Shown: positions 1-8,228 of the stretch, piece by piece
Layout of the letters: the number at the start of each line of letters is the position of its first letter
Numbering within the stretch: position 1 is the first letter of the stretch
DNA from: CAINOH01 sp041663565
GTDB taxonomy: Archaea; Micrarchaeota; Micrarchaeia; Norongarragalinales; CAINOH01
Direction: 5' to 3'
DNA length: 64,000 nt
Assembly: GCA_041663565.1 (NCBI GenBank)
Contig: JBAYMJ010000002.1
Span: 1-64,000, forward strand
Notes under the pieces: generated by a model
The model's database searches: none
Seen by the model: the letters and a program-made list of their open reading frames with translations, nothing else
What the model was told of the DNA's origin: nothing
Made by a program: the position numbers and the translations under genes

Positions 1-1
1 A

Positions 2-376
2 CAGGGCGCATTCGAGTACATACTCATGCTCTCCGGCGTGCTGCTCATCGTCATACTCATCATATTCATCCTTCAGGGGACGCTCGCAGGGACGAACAAC
101 ACGATGGCGGCACAACAGAACACGTTCAACAGCTCGGTGACAATAGACATCGTGCCGCAATACATCATCAACCTGACAGTGACGATTCCGACCGGCGGGG
201 TCACGGGGCCCTCGTTCCCGTGCTGCGCGCTCAACAACGGCACGTTGGCATCCGGCTCGGCCACGGGATACAACTCCACCTGCGGTGTCACGGGCGGGCA
301 GATGATGACAGCCTGCAACAGCACGCTCAACTGCCCGACAAGCAAGTTCGACAGGAAGACCGGCAAGTGCGTGTAG
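2..376 (+). CDS. Class III signal peptide (pilin-like) protein, 5' truncated
   Basis: The start lies before the window. The first visible residues, QGAFEYILML, are the +1 to +10 part of an archaeal class III (type IV pilin) signal peptide, followed by a hydrophobic helix. The remaining ~90 residues are Thr/Asn-rich with a Cys pattern (CC, then single Cys, ending in TGKC) shared with the next two genes. By family knowledge, a prepilin peptidase would cut before the Gln and the protein would join a pilus-like filament. It is the first of three tandem paralogues. Confidence 0.8.
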   Translation, partial: QGAFEYILMLSGVLLIVILIIFILQGTLAGTNNTMAAQQNTFNSSVTIDIVPQYIINLTVTIPTGGVTGPSFPCCALNNGTLASGSATGYNSTCGVTGGQMMTACNSTLNCPTSKFDRKTGKCV

Positions 377-408
377 CCGCCTTGTTTTTCCATTTCTTAG
401 GTGATTAA

Positions 409-771
409 TTGCAAGGACGCGGCCAAGGCGCATTCGAATACATACTCATGCTCTCAGGAGTGATGCTTGTCGTGGTGATGATACTGCTGATACTGCAAGG
501 CAGCGTGTCGAACTCAAACAACACGCTTGCGGGCAACCAGAACAAGTACGGGGACGCGATTGAAATCCAGTTCGTGGGCCACCGCACGCCGAACCTTTAC
601 GTCGCCGAGGCCACGGGCGGCATCACCAACCCGCCGTGCTGCGCGAACCAGGCGACCGCCGGGCTGCGGTGCGAGGGTCCGAACGGGGCGGCAACCAACG
701 TGACATGCACCCCCGCAACGCTGTCCTGCTCATCAAAATACTTCAACAACGCCACCGGCGCGTGCGGCTAG
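409..771 (+). CDS. Class III signal peptide pilin-like protein, Cys-rich
   Basis: 120 residues. I take the TTG at 409 as start because AGGTGAT at 399-405 is a good archaeal ribosome binding site just upstream and the signal motif GRGQGAFEYILML follows at once. One membrane helix spans about residues 7-28. The exported part carries a Cys pattern (PCC, RC, TC, SC, GAC) that matches its two neighbours, so this is a tandem paralogue. It is expected to be processed by an A24 peptidase such as the one at 1514-2563. Confidence 0.8.
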   Translation: MQGRGQGAFEYILMLSGVMLVVVMILLILQGSVSNSNNTLAGNQNKYGDAIEIQFVGHRTPNLYVAEATGGITNPPCCANQATAGLRCEGPNGAATNVTCTPATLSCSSKYFNNATGACG

Positions 772-804
772 GCACACGCGGAATTACCTTAGGACGGGAC
801 CATA

Positions 805-821
805 GCCGGCCCAATGCCGGC
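805..821 (+). terminator. Hairpin between pilin genes
   Basis: GCCGGC, a 5-base loop, then GCCGGC: a perfect 6-bp stem in the gap between the second and third pilin-like genes. It could end transcription, stabilise an mRNA end or be a protein site. No T-run follows, so classical termination is uncertain. Confidence 0.3.
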
Positions 822-835
822 AGCGAGGAATCAAG

Positions 836-1189
836 ATGCGACGCGGACAGGAATATTACGGCATAATGCTCGTGTGCGTGCTGGTCCTCACCATAGGGAC
901 GATATACCTGCTGGCGCGGGCCCCGGCCTCGATAAACGCGACGATTTCCCAGACGCAGAACCACGTGGCTGACGGGAGCATCAGGGGGATAGTGGGCGAG
1001 GCTGGCGCCAACCTGCTCGTGCGGTCGCGGACCGGAAACATCGCGCAGGACTCCGCGATACCCTGCTGCGCCAACGCGGCCTCAGGCGGGTGCGGCGAGG
1101 GAGTTGCCAACTGCACCTACGCAGAAGGCGCTGCGGGGCTTGCGTGCTTTTCCCTGCTCTTTGACACCGAGACGGGCTCGTGCGCGTAG
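836..1189 (+). CDS. Pilin-like protein with degenerate class III signal
   Basis: 117 residues; ATG at 836 with GAGG about 7 bases upstream. The N-terminus MRRGQEYYGIML keeps the RG-Q cleavage context but has Gly where pilins carry the conserved Glu at +5. Glu+5 is important for subunit assembly in type IV pilins, so this may be a specialised minor subunit or a drifting copy. The C-terminal Cys pattern (PCCA, GCG, NC, AC, TGSC) matches the two upstream genes. Third member of the tandem set. Confidence 0.7.
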   Translation: MRRGQEYYGIMLVCVLVLTIGTIYLLARAPASINATISQTQNHVADGSIRGIVGEAGANLLVRSRTGNIAQDSAIPCCANAASGGCGEGVANCTYAEGAAGLACFSLLFDTETGSCA

Positions 1190-1202
1190 CCGCATGTGCC
1201 CA

Positions 1203-1233
1203 AAAGGCGCGGGGGCGCCGTAATGCCGCCTTT
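1203..1233 (+). terminator. Imperfect hairpin after pilin cluster
   Basis: AAAGGCG and CGCCTTT form a 7-bp stem around a GC-rich interior. It lies just after the third pilin-like gene and before the TA-rich stretch that precedes the 61-residue pilin. A transcript end is plausible but unproven. Confidence 0.3.
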
Positions 1234-1278
1234 GCCTTCCGCAAGGGTATTAAGCGCAAAAAGAGTAAGCAAATACTT

Positions 1279-1464
1279 ATGACGAGAAGGCGCCTCGGAC
1301 AGCGCGGGCAGACCTCGACGGAATACATGCTGCTCATCGCGCTCGGCTTGACAGTAGTAATCATCTCGATATCCATAGCGACGCAGATGAAGGACATGAC
1401 CGACACCCTCCTGGTCCGCGCGCAGATTGAGCGCGACGCCACGATATCCATGATCGTGCGCTGA
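1279..1464 (+). CDS. Small class III pilin (61 aa)
   Basis: The start ATG at 1279 is chosen because the signal QRGQTSTEYMLL follows 8 residues later; reading further upstream only adds basic, unlikely residues. The protein is a short basic leader, the class III motif with Glu at +5, one hydrophobic helix and about 25 polar residues. It has the size and shape of a major pilin or archaellin-like subunit. It lies 50 bases before the prepilin peptidase gene, which fits a shared pathway. Confidence 0.75.
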   Translation: MTRRRLGQRGQTSTEYMLLIALGLTVVIISISIATQMKDMTDTLLVRAQIERDATISMIVR

Positions 1465-1513
1465 TTACTGTTTTCAAGCCTCAAAAACAATAATAGACAC
1501 GCGAGGCCACACT

Positions 1514-2563
1514 ATGTTCGACCTTGATATGGCCGACTTCCTGTTCTTCGCATCTGCAGCCGCTTACTGCGCCGTCGCGTGCTACACCGACTTGGGAAAA
1601 AGGCTGATACCCGACTGGCTCACGTACGGCGGCATCGCCTTCGGGCTGGTGCTGGGCGCAATCAACTGCGCGTATCTTGGGACTGCGTTCACGCTCCAAT
1701 ATGCGCTCATGCTTGCCGTTTCGCTTGCCCTCGGATACTCGCTGTTTCTCATCGGCGTGTGGGCCGGCGGGGACGCCAAGCTGTTCTGGGCGTTCGCCGC
1801 GCTCCTTGGCGCAGCCGGCCGCGCCGATGCACTACTGCCGGTTGTGCTGTTTGCCGCCTCGGCGCTCCTGTTCCTCGCGGCCACGCTCCTGCTGAATGCG
1901 AAAACCATTCTAAAGAAGAGAAAGGAATGCGAAAGGATTGCGATTGAGACTGCGGGAAATGCAGCTGGCGGCGCGTCTGTTGCCGCGCTTTTTGCAGGCG
2001 GCATCGCGGGCGACCTCACGCTGGTTTTGGCGGTTGCCGCTGTCTTTCTCCTTGTGAGGCTGCCGAAATACTCCTGGGCCGCGGTGCTGCTTGTCGCGCT
2101 TGCGGTGAACGCCGACGCGACGGTGGTGGCGTTCCCTGCTGCGTTTGCCTTCGCGTTCATCCTGGGGACGGTTGCAAGAATCTGCGTGGAAGTCATAGCG
2201 CCAAGCCAGTCTTACAAGGTGCGCGCAAGGGACCTGGAGGAGGGGATGCTTCCCGCGTACACGGTCATCGAGAAGGCGGGCAAAGCGGTGCTGTTCAAGC
2301 CTAGGCTCGACTTTGGAAAGATGCTGAAGGTGGCGGGCAACGGAGAGGCAGGCGTGCAGGAAATCCTGCAAAAATCCGGGCTCCTGCCGCCTGCCGGGTC
2401 GAAAATAATCGCGGATTCCTCGGATGCCGGCGGCCTGGGCGCTTCGCAATTGCAGAGGTTAAAAAAGCCGGGATTTGTTAGATGGTTGCAGGTGCGCAGG
2501 ACCCAGGCGTTCGCGCCAATCCTGTGCGCGTGCTTTCTTGCGGCGCTTGCCGGGTTGCTCTGA
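1514..2563 (+). CDS. Type IV prepilin/preflagellin peptidase (A24 family)
   Basis: 349-residue polytopic membrane protein. The two catalytic aspartates of A24 aspartic peptidases are visible: YTDLGKRLIP (Asp26) in the first cytoplasmic loop and the GxGD-type WAGGDAK (Asp87). After about eight hydrophobic segments, residues ~225-330 form a soluble domain typical of the archaeal EppA-like branch, then a last membrane helix. It would cut class III signal peptides between Gly/Ala and the next residue at the cytoplasmic face. Surrounding genes are its likely substrates. Confidence 0.85.
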   Translation: MFDLDMADFLFFASAAAYCAVACYTDLGKRLIPDWLTYGGIAFGLVLGAINCAYLGTAFTLQYALMLAVSLALGYSLFLIGVWAGGDAKLFWAFAALLGAAGRADALLPVVLFAASALLFLAATLLLNAKTILKKRKECERIAIETAGNAAGGASVAALFAGGIAGDLTLVLAVAAVFLLVRLPKYSWAAVLLVALAVNADATVVAFPAAFAFAFILGTVARICVEVIAPSQSYKVRARDLEEGMLPAYTVIEKAGKAVLFKPRLDFGKMLKVAGNGEAGVQEILQKSGLLPPAGSKIIADSSDAGGLGASQLQRLKKPGFVRWLQVRRTQAFAPILCACFLAALAGLL

Positions 2564-2575
2564 AGGTAGTTATAG

Positions 2576-3001
2576 ATGCGCGGACAGGTCGGGCTTGAAT
2601 TCTTCCTCATACTTGGCTTCTGCCTTGTCATGCTCACCATACTAATATCCAACTCAGAAAAGCAGCTCACCGAGAACGAGAAGCTCGACTCTGCTGTGCT
2701 TTCCCTTTCGGCGCTAAACGCGGTGTCGAACGCGGTCAACACCGTCGCGATACAGGGAAACGGCGCGCAGATGACGGTGAGCGCGTACATACCCAAGAAG
2801 GCCAAGTGCTTCCTTGAGACTTCGGAGCAGCGGCTTGCGTGCGACATCGGCGACGCCTACGGCAGGCGCGTGTACGGGATGCGCCTCATGGCGACTCCGG
2901 ACACGATAAACGACGCTTGCTATACGGTCTACGGCTGGATGGACGTGACCGTGAAAAAGTCGTTCGGGAGCGTTGAAATCTTCTGCTCGATGCAGACGTG
3001 A
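2576..3001 (+). CDS. Minor pilin-like protein
   Basis: 141 residues starting MRGQVGLEFFLILG, a class III signal with Gly before Gln and Glu at +5, then one N-terminal membrane helix. The exported part has two Cys pairs. It starts 12 bases after the prepilin peptidase and overlaps the next gene by four bases (GTGA), so it is probably co-transcribed. Its exact role in the filament is unknown. Confidence 0.7.
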   Translation: MRGQVGLEFFLILGFCLVMLTILISNSEKQLTENEKLDSAVLSLSALNAVSNAVNTVAIQGNGAQMTVSAYIPKKAKCFLETSEQRLACDIGDAYGRRVYGMRLMATPDTINDACYTVYGWMDVTVKKSFGSVEIFCSMQT

Positions 3002-3438
3002 GCTGTGGGACCTGCATGTTCTTTGGAAGGCACGGCAAACGGGCGCAGACTTCGGTGGAATACATGATGGCAATAGCGATGACCATCGTGCTTGTAGCGG
3101 CGATAATGGTGACTGGGTTCAAGGAACTGGAACTTGACCTTTCGCTTTCGGCAGCCCGGATGGGCGGCACGGACTTCACCGCCAAGAGCGGAAACTACAC
3201 GCTCGGAAGGATAGACTTTACTATCAACGACACGCAGAACCTGGTCAACGTGACCCCGCACTTCTACCTGCGCGGCGCAAGCTCGGTTTCGGACGCGGAC
3301 AGGGCCTACGCAAGTGCGCTGTGCTTTCTGAAGATGCGCAGCGTGTTCAGCCCAGGCGAGGCGAACCTGACTGCGGACTACTGCTTCGACGCCCCGTACA
3401 GGCGGTACTGCGTGACTCCCGTTATGATTCCTGCATAG
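2998..3438 (+). CDS. Class III signal peptide pilin-like protein
   Basis: 146 residues from GTG at 2998, whose GTGA overlaps the previous stop codon (translational coupling). An in-frame ATG at 3016 is an alternative start. The signal is KRAQTSVEYMMA with Ala at -1 and Glu at +5, then a single hydrophobic helix. The exported domain has several N-glycosylation-type NxT/S sites and C-terminal Cys residues. Confidence 0.7.
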   Translation: MSCGTCMFFGRHGKRAQTSVEYMMAIAMTIVLVAAIMVTGFKELELDLSLSAARMGGTDFTAKSGNYTLGRIDFTINDTQNLVNVTPHFYLRGASSVSDADRAYASALCFLKMRSVFSPGEANLTADYCFDAPYRRYCVTPVMIPA

Positions 3439-3447
3439 GTGAATTAC

Positions 3448-3984
3448 ATGAAGCTCTTCCCAACGGACGACATCTCAAGGTTCCAGGCGTTCTCGCTGCT
3501 TTTTTTGGTGGCGCTCCTTGCCTCGACGTTCATAGGCACGGTCGCGTTCGGGGTCACGCTTGCGCTTTTTGCGGTGTTGTGCATATCCCTTTCCCGGCCG
3601 CTTTCGGCACCGCAGAGGAGGCAGGCCTACGCCCTGTTCTGCGTGTTCGCGCTCCTTGGCGCGGGCGCATTGGCTGCAGGTAACGTGATTTCCTCGCCGG
3701 AGCAGGCGCTCGGGTTCATGCCGTTCCTTGCAATCGGCTTCCTTGCACTCTATGTGATAGTGAAACTGTACGTGGTGAGCTGGGAAGTGGAGTGCAAGGT
3801 CGTCGGTTACTCCGGAGGGTACGCGATAGTGGACGTCGCGCCTTCGGTGCTTTCGGTTGTCCCCGCGGGGATACTCGCCGTGAAAAGCAGGCCGGTTGCA
3901 AAGGGAAAAAAGGCGCGCCTTTTGTTCAAGCGCAAGCTGTTCGGCTCGGCGCCAAGGCCGTCGGGACTTGAGATTAGCGCCTGA
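3448..3984 (+). CDS. Membrane protein of unknown function
   Basis: About 178 residues. Start ATG 3448 is preferred over GTG 3439 because AGGTGA at 3437-3442 sits five bases before it. Four hydrophobic segments in the first ~110 residues are followed by a small soluble domain with beta-strand character (about 115-178) ending in basic residues. It lies directly after the pilin genes in the same operon-like run. I do not recognise the family; a role in pilus biogenesis is only guilt by association. Confidence 0.6.
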   Translation: MKLFPTDDISRFQAFSLLFLVALLASTFIGTVAFGVTLALFAVLCISLSRPLSAPQRRQAYALFCVFALLGAGALAAGNVISSPEQALGFMPFLAIGFLALYVIVKLYVVSWEVECKVVGYSGGYAIVDVAPSVLSVVPAGILAVKSRPVAKGKKARLLFKRKLFGSAPRPSGLEISA

Positions 3985-4053
3985 ATTTTTCCAGCGGCTA
4001 AACTCGTTGTTGCATCCTGCGGTTAAATCGTAAAGCGGCGCCAAGCAGTTATT

Positions 4054-4365
4054 GTGAAGCCCAAGACCTGCCTCCTTGTTTTTTCCGTCTGCCTTCTTTG
4101 CCTCGTGCTCAAGGCGCGCAGCGCGGAGATTTCCTACTCATCCTCGCTGGACGGGCTGCCGCAATACGCGCAGGTGGCCTCGACTGGAGGGATAGTGTAC
4201 CGTTCGCAAACAGGAGGCGCGATGCTTTGCATGGGAGGGTGCGTGCGTCTCTACGGCTCGAACGCGCCCAACGGGAGCAGGGCGAACGTGATTGGCGTGT
4301 GGACCGGAAGGAAGGACAACTCCATCACGGTGGTGAGGGAAAGCTGGACCCGGCCCAAATCCTAG
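4054..4365 (+). CDS. Small exported protein, possible OB-like fold
   Basis: 103 residues from GTG at 4054. A TA-rich element (GGTTAAATC, about 4021-4029) lies some 27 bases upstream, so a leaderless mRNA is likely. Residues 1-24 look like a Sec signal peptide. The rest is beta-rich with CMGGCVRLYG and GVWTGR, reminiscent of small OB-fold domains; that is a weak resemblance. Its stop (TAG) overlaps the GTG of the next gene (TAGTG), so the two are coupled. Confidence 0.55.
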   Translation: MKPKTCLLVFSVCLLCLVLKARSAEISYSSSLDGLPQYAQVASTGGIVYRSQTGGAMLCMGGCVRLYGSNAPNGSRANVIGVWTGRKDNSITVVRESWTRPKS

Positions 4366-5411
4366 TGTTCTTCTTTATCGCAACGGCCGCGGGCTTTGCA
4401 GGCTACTACGTGCCCCTTCACTTCAACGCGCTCCTTTCGCTTCTTGCCTACGGGATTTCCGACGCGCAGTCCGCAACGATATTCGTGTTCTGCCTGACTT
4501 TCTCCTGCCTTGCCTGCTCACTTCTTTCCCTGCGGCAGGGAAGGAAAAACCGCGACCTGGAACTGGCGATTGCAGGAGGGTATGCGGCGTGCGCTGCTGC
4601 GGTGCCGCTTCTTTTCCTTGCGGTTCCTGCGATATACTCTGCTGCCAGGCCGTTCCTGTGGGCCGTGCTCCTGCTCTTGTGCGCGGCGCTGGTGCTGCGG
4701 GACGAAAACAAGAAAGCTGCTGCGCTGGTGATGGCCGCAAGCGGCTGCCTCGGCTTCCTCGTGCTTTTCTTTTCGCTGTGCGACAACGCGCTGCTTGCGC
4801 TGTTTTCGGGATTCTTCGGCTTTTCGTGGGAAGAACAGCAGGCGCAGGAGACGCAGGGCCTCGGCTGGCCCGTGCTTTTCGTGCCGCTTGTCGGGATGTT
4901 TTTGGTGATGCTTCCTGCTGCAACACCTTTCCTTGCGCAGCCGCTTCTTTCGGCAGCGCTCCCGCTTGCAGGAGCCGGGCAGTCCGCCGCGCTTGTTGTC
5001 GGAAAGGCGCTGTACGACCTGTGCTCGGCATTCGCAATAGGCCGCGGCCGCTCGCAGGGCTCGGTGATGCTTGCAGATGCAGGCGCGGACGTTTCGTCGG
5101 TCTTTCTTGGGATTGCGCTGGGCTTCGTATCCCTTTTGTGCGCAATCGCGTTCTGCAAAATCGCGCCGAGGCCGGGCAACAGGACAAGAAGGGTCGTTGC
5201 AACTGCCGGCAAGGCTGTGCTTGCGTGCCTCGTGCTGTTTTCGTGCGGATTGTGGGGGCTGCTGATAGCGGTTGCGGCTGCGGCGATATCCGAATACGCC
5301 TCAAGGGCGGGGACGCACCGCGGCATGTGCCTAGGCAGCCTGTACTGCCCCGCAATCATATACCCCCTTGGGCTTGCGCCGCTGCTCGCCCGGCTGGTGC
5401 TTGGGTACTGA
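4365..5411 (+). CDS. Polytopic membrane protein, TctA/COG1784-like
   Basis: 348 residues from GTG at 4365, which overlaps the upstream stop by one base. About nine or ten hydrophobic segments. The N-terminal YVPLHFNALLSLL and the repeated Gly/Pro-rich helices resemble the archaeal COG1784 branch of TctA-type permeases (PGxHxN-type first loop). The assignment is tentative because I judge it by eye only. The substrate is unknown. The position inside a pilin region is odd for a tricarboxylate-type carrier. Confidence 0.5.
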   Translation: MFFFIATAAGFAGYYVPLHFNALLSLLAYGISDAQSATIFVFCLTFSCLACSLLSLRQGRKNRDLELAIAGGYAACAAAVPLLFLAVPAIYSAARPFLWAVLLLLCAALVLRDENKKAAALVMAASGCLGFLVLFFSLCDNALLALFSGFFGFSWEEQQAQETQGLGWPVLFVPLVGMFLVMLPAATPFLAQPLLSAALPLAGAGQSAALVVGKALYDLCSAFAIGRGRSQGSVMLADAGADVSSVFLGIALGFVSLLCAIAFCKIAPRPGNRTRRVVATAGKAVLACLVLFSCGLWGLLIAVAAAAISEYASRAGTHRGMCLGSLYCPAIIYPLGLAPLLARLVLGY

Positions 5412-5528
5412 GGCTGTGGATGCGTAGCGGCAACGTGCAAAAGTGCAACGGCAATGCGCAATAGCGCAACGCACGCACGCGCTCCCACAACCCTCTTCCC
5501 GGTTCCGCCGCCTAAATCCCTTTCGGCA

Positions 5529-5538
5529 GTTTTTTATC
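5529..5538 (+). promoter_or_regulatory. TATA box for minor pilin operon
   Basis: GTTTTTTATC centred about 27 bases before the ATG at 5561. This is the spacing expected for a TATA box of a leaderless archaeal transcript. It follows a roughly 115-base non-coding gap after the TctA-like gene, in which I see nothing else. Confidence 0.6.
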
Positions 5539-5560
5539 GTGCGCCGCAATACTCCTTGCG

Positions 5561-6034
5561 ATGAGGGGACAGATGGCGCTGGAGTTCTTCTTTGCAATAG
5601 CACTAGTCTACCTTTCGGTCTCCTGGCTCGTCAACTACCTCAACGCAGGGTACGACTCCGGCAGGTACCTCACGCTGCGCGAGGAGAAGATGGTCGCAGC
5701 AGAGATTGCGGGCATCGCAAACAGCGCGTGCAGCCTGAACCTGAGCGCTACAATCAACGCGCCGTGCATCAAGTACCTTGGAAGGCCGGCAACATACTAC
5801 ATATCAGCCGACGGCAGCTGGATAACGGTAAACGCCTCCCGCGCACCCGAGCCTGCAGGCGCCAGGTCGCTTTGCCAAGTCTACGCAAACCTGACTGCGT
5901 ACAACGCCACCTCGGGCATGTTCGAGCAGCAGCAGATGGCCTGCAACGCCACGACCGGCGAGGGCACGCAGGTCTGCATCTACGCCAACGGCACGGGAAG
6001 CGTGCGGATGGCGATGGGAAGGTGCACGTCATGA
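5561..6034 (+). CDS. Minor pilin-like protein, first gene of operon
   Basis: 157 residues. N-terminus MRGQMALEFFFAIALVY is a class III signal with Gly/Gln cleavage site and Glu at +5, followed by a membrane helix. The exported part is rich in N-glycosylation-type sites and has six Cys. It is the promoter-proximal gene of a set of four linked by ATGA overlaps (5561-7465). The layout resembles minor-pilin operons that prime filament assembly. Confidence 0.7.
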   Translation: MRGQMALEFFFAIALVYLSVSWLVNYLNAGYDSGRYLTLREEKMVAAEIAGIANSACSLNLSATINAPCIKYLGRPATYYISADGSWITVNASRAPEPAGARSLCQVYANLTAYNATSGMFEQQQMACNATTGEGTQVCIYANGTGSVRMAMGRCTS

Positions 6035-6426
6035 GCCGCAGGTATTGCCGCGCACAGTTCTTCTCTGCAGACTTCGTGGTCGCGACGGTCACGCTTTGCT
6101 TTGCATTGGGGGTGCTTCTGCACTCCGGCCAGCTCTCGCTTGACAGCCTCTCAAGGTACGGCCAGCACGACAACAACATCGCCGAGACCGTAGCCGCAAG
6201 CATTGCAAGCCCCGCTGCGGCGCCGGTGCCGCAGGCAAGCATCCCCTACACTTGCTGGGAATTCGACAACGGCACGAACTCCACGCCCAACTGCGCGTCG
6301 GTAATCGACGGCGCCGGCGGATGCACTAGCCGCAAGATGGACATATATTCCGCAAGGAGGCTCGTCGCCTGCTCAGGCTCTGCGTGCCTTCTGACAGTGA
6401 AAAGCTGTGACGTGATGCTGCAATGA
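6031..6426 (+). CDS. Minor pilin-like protein with SAD motif
   Basis: 131 residues; the ATG at 6031 overlaps the previous stop (ATGA). The N-terminus CRAQFFSADFVVATVTL has a possible Ala/Gln cleavage site, but Ala then Asp occupy +5 and +6 where Glu is usual. The next gene has the same pattern (FVFTADAIFA). One N-terminal helix, then a Cys-containing exported domain. Likely a minor pilin that lacks the canonical Glu+5. Confidence 0.65.
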   Translation: MSRRYCRAQFFSADFVVATVTLCFALGVLLHSGQLSLDSLSRYGQHDNNIAETVAASIASPAAAPVPQASIPYTCWEFDNGTNSTPNCASVIDGAGGCTSRKMDIYSARRLVACSGSACLLTVKSCDVMLQ

Positions 6427-6851
6427 GAAGGGCCTTCGTATTCACAGCCGACGCGATATTTGCGCTGATGCTTTTGGGTTCGGTCGCGATGATGTTCTCC
6501 ATCTACTCCACCCAGACGGAATACGCGGCAAAGACGACGCTCTTGCAGGCGCTGGCCTACGACTATGCGACGCTGTCGCAGCCGCCAGCCAACCTAACCA
6601 ACAGCACATTCACCACAAAGACCGGGCTTTATGCATTCACGCGCGAGGAGGACATACCGGCCGGGAGGCAGCTTGTCGCAGCCGCCACGAGATACTCCTA
6701 CAACAACTCGTGCAACGCGATGGACTGCGGCAAAAGCTGCAGGATAACCAAGGACGACGCAATCAATGCGACTGGCTCCGGCTGCCTGAAAAGCCAGGTG
6801 CTCGGGGAGTACGGGATAATACGCACAAAGGCATGGGTGGCCACTCCATGA
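6423..6851 (+). CDS. Minor pilin-like protein with TAD motif
   Basis: 142 residues; ATG overlaps the upstream stop (ATGA). N-terminus MRRAFVFTADAIFALMLLGS: basic leader, Ala, then F-x-F-T-A-D and a hydrophobic helix, parallel to the gene before. The exported part has a Cys cluster (NAMDCGKSC ... GC). No catalytic motif seen. Confidence 0.65.
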   Translation: MRRAFVFTADAIFALMLLGSVAMMFSIYSTQTEYAAKTTLLQALAYDYATLSQPPANLTNSTFTTKTGLYAFTREEDIPAGRQLVAAATRYSYNNSCNAMDCGKSCRITKDDAINATGSGCLKSQVLGEYGIIRTKAWVATP

Positions 6852-7465
6852 GGGGAATGTTCTCTTTCGCAGTAGCGATAATCGTGGCGCTGGTGCTGTT
6901 CTACTTTGCGGCAAGCGTGGTGTCGCTTTCGGAATACCACGCCGCAGGCCAGAAGCGGCTCCAGCTGCAGGTGCTTGCGCAGGCGTACAACGACACGCCC
7001 GCAGTCTACGACGACGCGGTCATCGACGCCATACTTGACTCGGCATACTCGTCGGGCACGGCTTCTGCCTGCAACCCGAGTGCGGCCGGAAGCCTTGCGG
7101 ACGCGCTGGCCGCACGCGCACAAAGCTACGTGTCCGGCGCCACTGCCAACCTCACTGCAGCGTTCGACAATACTGCGGTGCCTGCGCTGGCCTGGTCGGC
7201 ATCAAGCCTGTCCGTCCAATCCGGGTCCAGCCAGACCCTCACGCCATCGTGCTATACGAACGGGAGCCTCCTGATGAGCCTCACAACCGCAACTGTCGCG
7301 TTCCCGCTCAACGTCACTTCCCAGGACGGCTCCACTGGCGCGTTTTCAAGGCCGTTCAACCGCTCCTACGACATCCTGGTCAACTACTCGAATGCGAACA
7401 GGTCGTTCACCGTGCTCGTGCGCCGCGACGGGAACGAACTGCGCTGCGTCAACGTGGCGTGCTGA
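6848..7465 (+). CDS. Membrane-anchored protein in pilin operon
   Basis: 205 residues from ATG 6848, which overlaps the previous stop. N-terminus MRGMFSFAVAIIVALVLFYF: short basic leader and one helix, without a clear class III motif. The long exported domain is Ala/Ser/Thr-rich and carries several N-glycosylation-type sites. As the last linked gene of the operon it matches the non-canonical last genes of the minus-strand pilin operon (54017-54995). Confidence 0.6.
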   Translation: MRGMFSFAVAIIVALVLFYFAASVVSLSEYHAAGQKRLQLQVLAQAYNDTPAVYDDAVIDAILDSAYSSGTASACNPSAAGSLADALAARAQSYVSGATANLTAAFDNTAVPALAWSASSLSVQSGSSQTLTPSCYTNGSLLMSLTTATVAFPLNVTSQDGSTGAFSRPFNRSYDILVNYSNANRSFTVLVRRDGNELRCVNVAC

Positions 7466-7535
7466 ACAAGCGGCAGAGCGCACCAAAACGATTAAATCGG
7501 CTCGCAGACACTAAAGGTTTCGGGGTAAAGACAAC

Positions 7536-8180
7536 GTGAACCGCAGGCCGGTTACTTTCGCAATACTCGTCGTCATCGTTCTTGTAGCGATTGCCATGCT
7601 GACTGCCCCTTCGCAGAACTTCTCATTCACGCAGAAGGACGCGGTTGACGCAAGCCTGAAGGACGCCCAGCAGTTCGCATCGGACAGCTACCCTGGCACC
7701 GAAACTTACATCGAGGTCGCGTCGGCGTCAAACTCAACTGGCAAGTGGAAAGTCGAGATGTTCCTTTCAATAGCCCCGCACTCGAAGTGCCCAGCGATGC
7801 AGAAGCTCTATTATGAGCTGTTCCCGGTGACCTTGCGCAACGAGACGGTCGTGGCCGCAAACTACTGCAACGCCCGGCCCATAAGCGTGGCGCCGGACGC
7901 CATAGCCGACTCGTACGCAGGCTCGCCTGCGGTAAGGCAGGCAGGGACGATGGGGTACCTTGCGTGCGCATTCATGCTTCCCATAACGGACGGCCAGGCC
8001 GCTGCCAGGTACTGCCCGGCAATTGACGCGGCCGCCATCTCCGACTTTGCCTCCAAGAACGCGCTCAAAAACGGCAACTGGGTAGTGCAGTGGTACAAGA
8101 AATCCGCAAACAACTACCTCGTCGGCCTTGACTCCGCAGGGGCAGTCCTTGCGGAAGGCGACTACGCGCCCGGCAAGTAG
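7536..8180 (+). CDS. Exported single-helix protein of unknown function
   Basis: 214 residues from GTG at 7536. MNRRPVTFAILVVIVLVAIAM is a signal anchor without a class III cleavage motif. The soluble part (about 30-214) has Cys at ~88, 110, 142 and 158 and no motif I know. A TA-rich element (GATTAAATC) lies about 40 bases upstream. Its place between pilin genes suggests a surface or pilus-accessory role. Confidence 0.55.
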   Translation: MNRRPVTFAILVVIVLVAIAMLTAPSQNFSFTQKDAVDASLKDAQQFASDSYPGTETYIEVASASNSTGKWKVEMFLSIAPHSKCPAMQKLYYELFPVTLRNETVVAANYCNARPISVAPDAIADSYAGSPAVRQAGTMGYLACAFMLPITDGQAAARYCPAIDAAAISDFASKNALKNGNWVVQWYKKSANNYLVGLDSAGAVLAEGDYAPGK

Positions 8181-8197
8181 CTGCCTTGCAGACCCCG

Positions 8198-8207
8198 GTT
8201 TTTATTT
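8198..8207 (+). promoter_or_regulatory. TATA box for 50-aa pilin
   Basis: GTTTTTATTT, about 26 bases before the ATG at 8229; consistent with a leaderless mRNA. Confidence 0.6.
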
Positions 8208-8228
8208 CCAGCCAGCGTAAACCCGGTT

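Noticed and set aside
4098..4364. N-terminal extension of the TctA-like frame over the small exported protein gene
   Set aside because: The extension is Arg/Gly/Ala-rich, lacks hydrophobic or domain structure and overlaps a better frame; the GTG at 4365 with the TAGTG overlap fits better.
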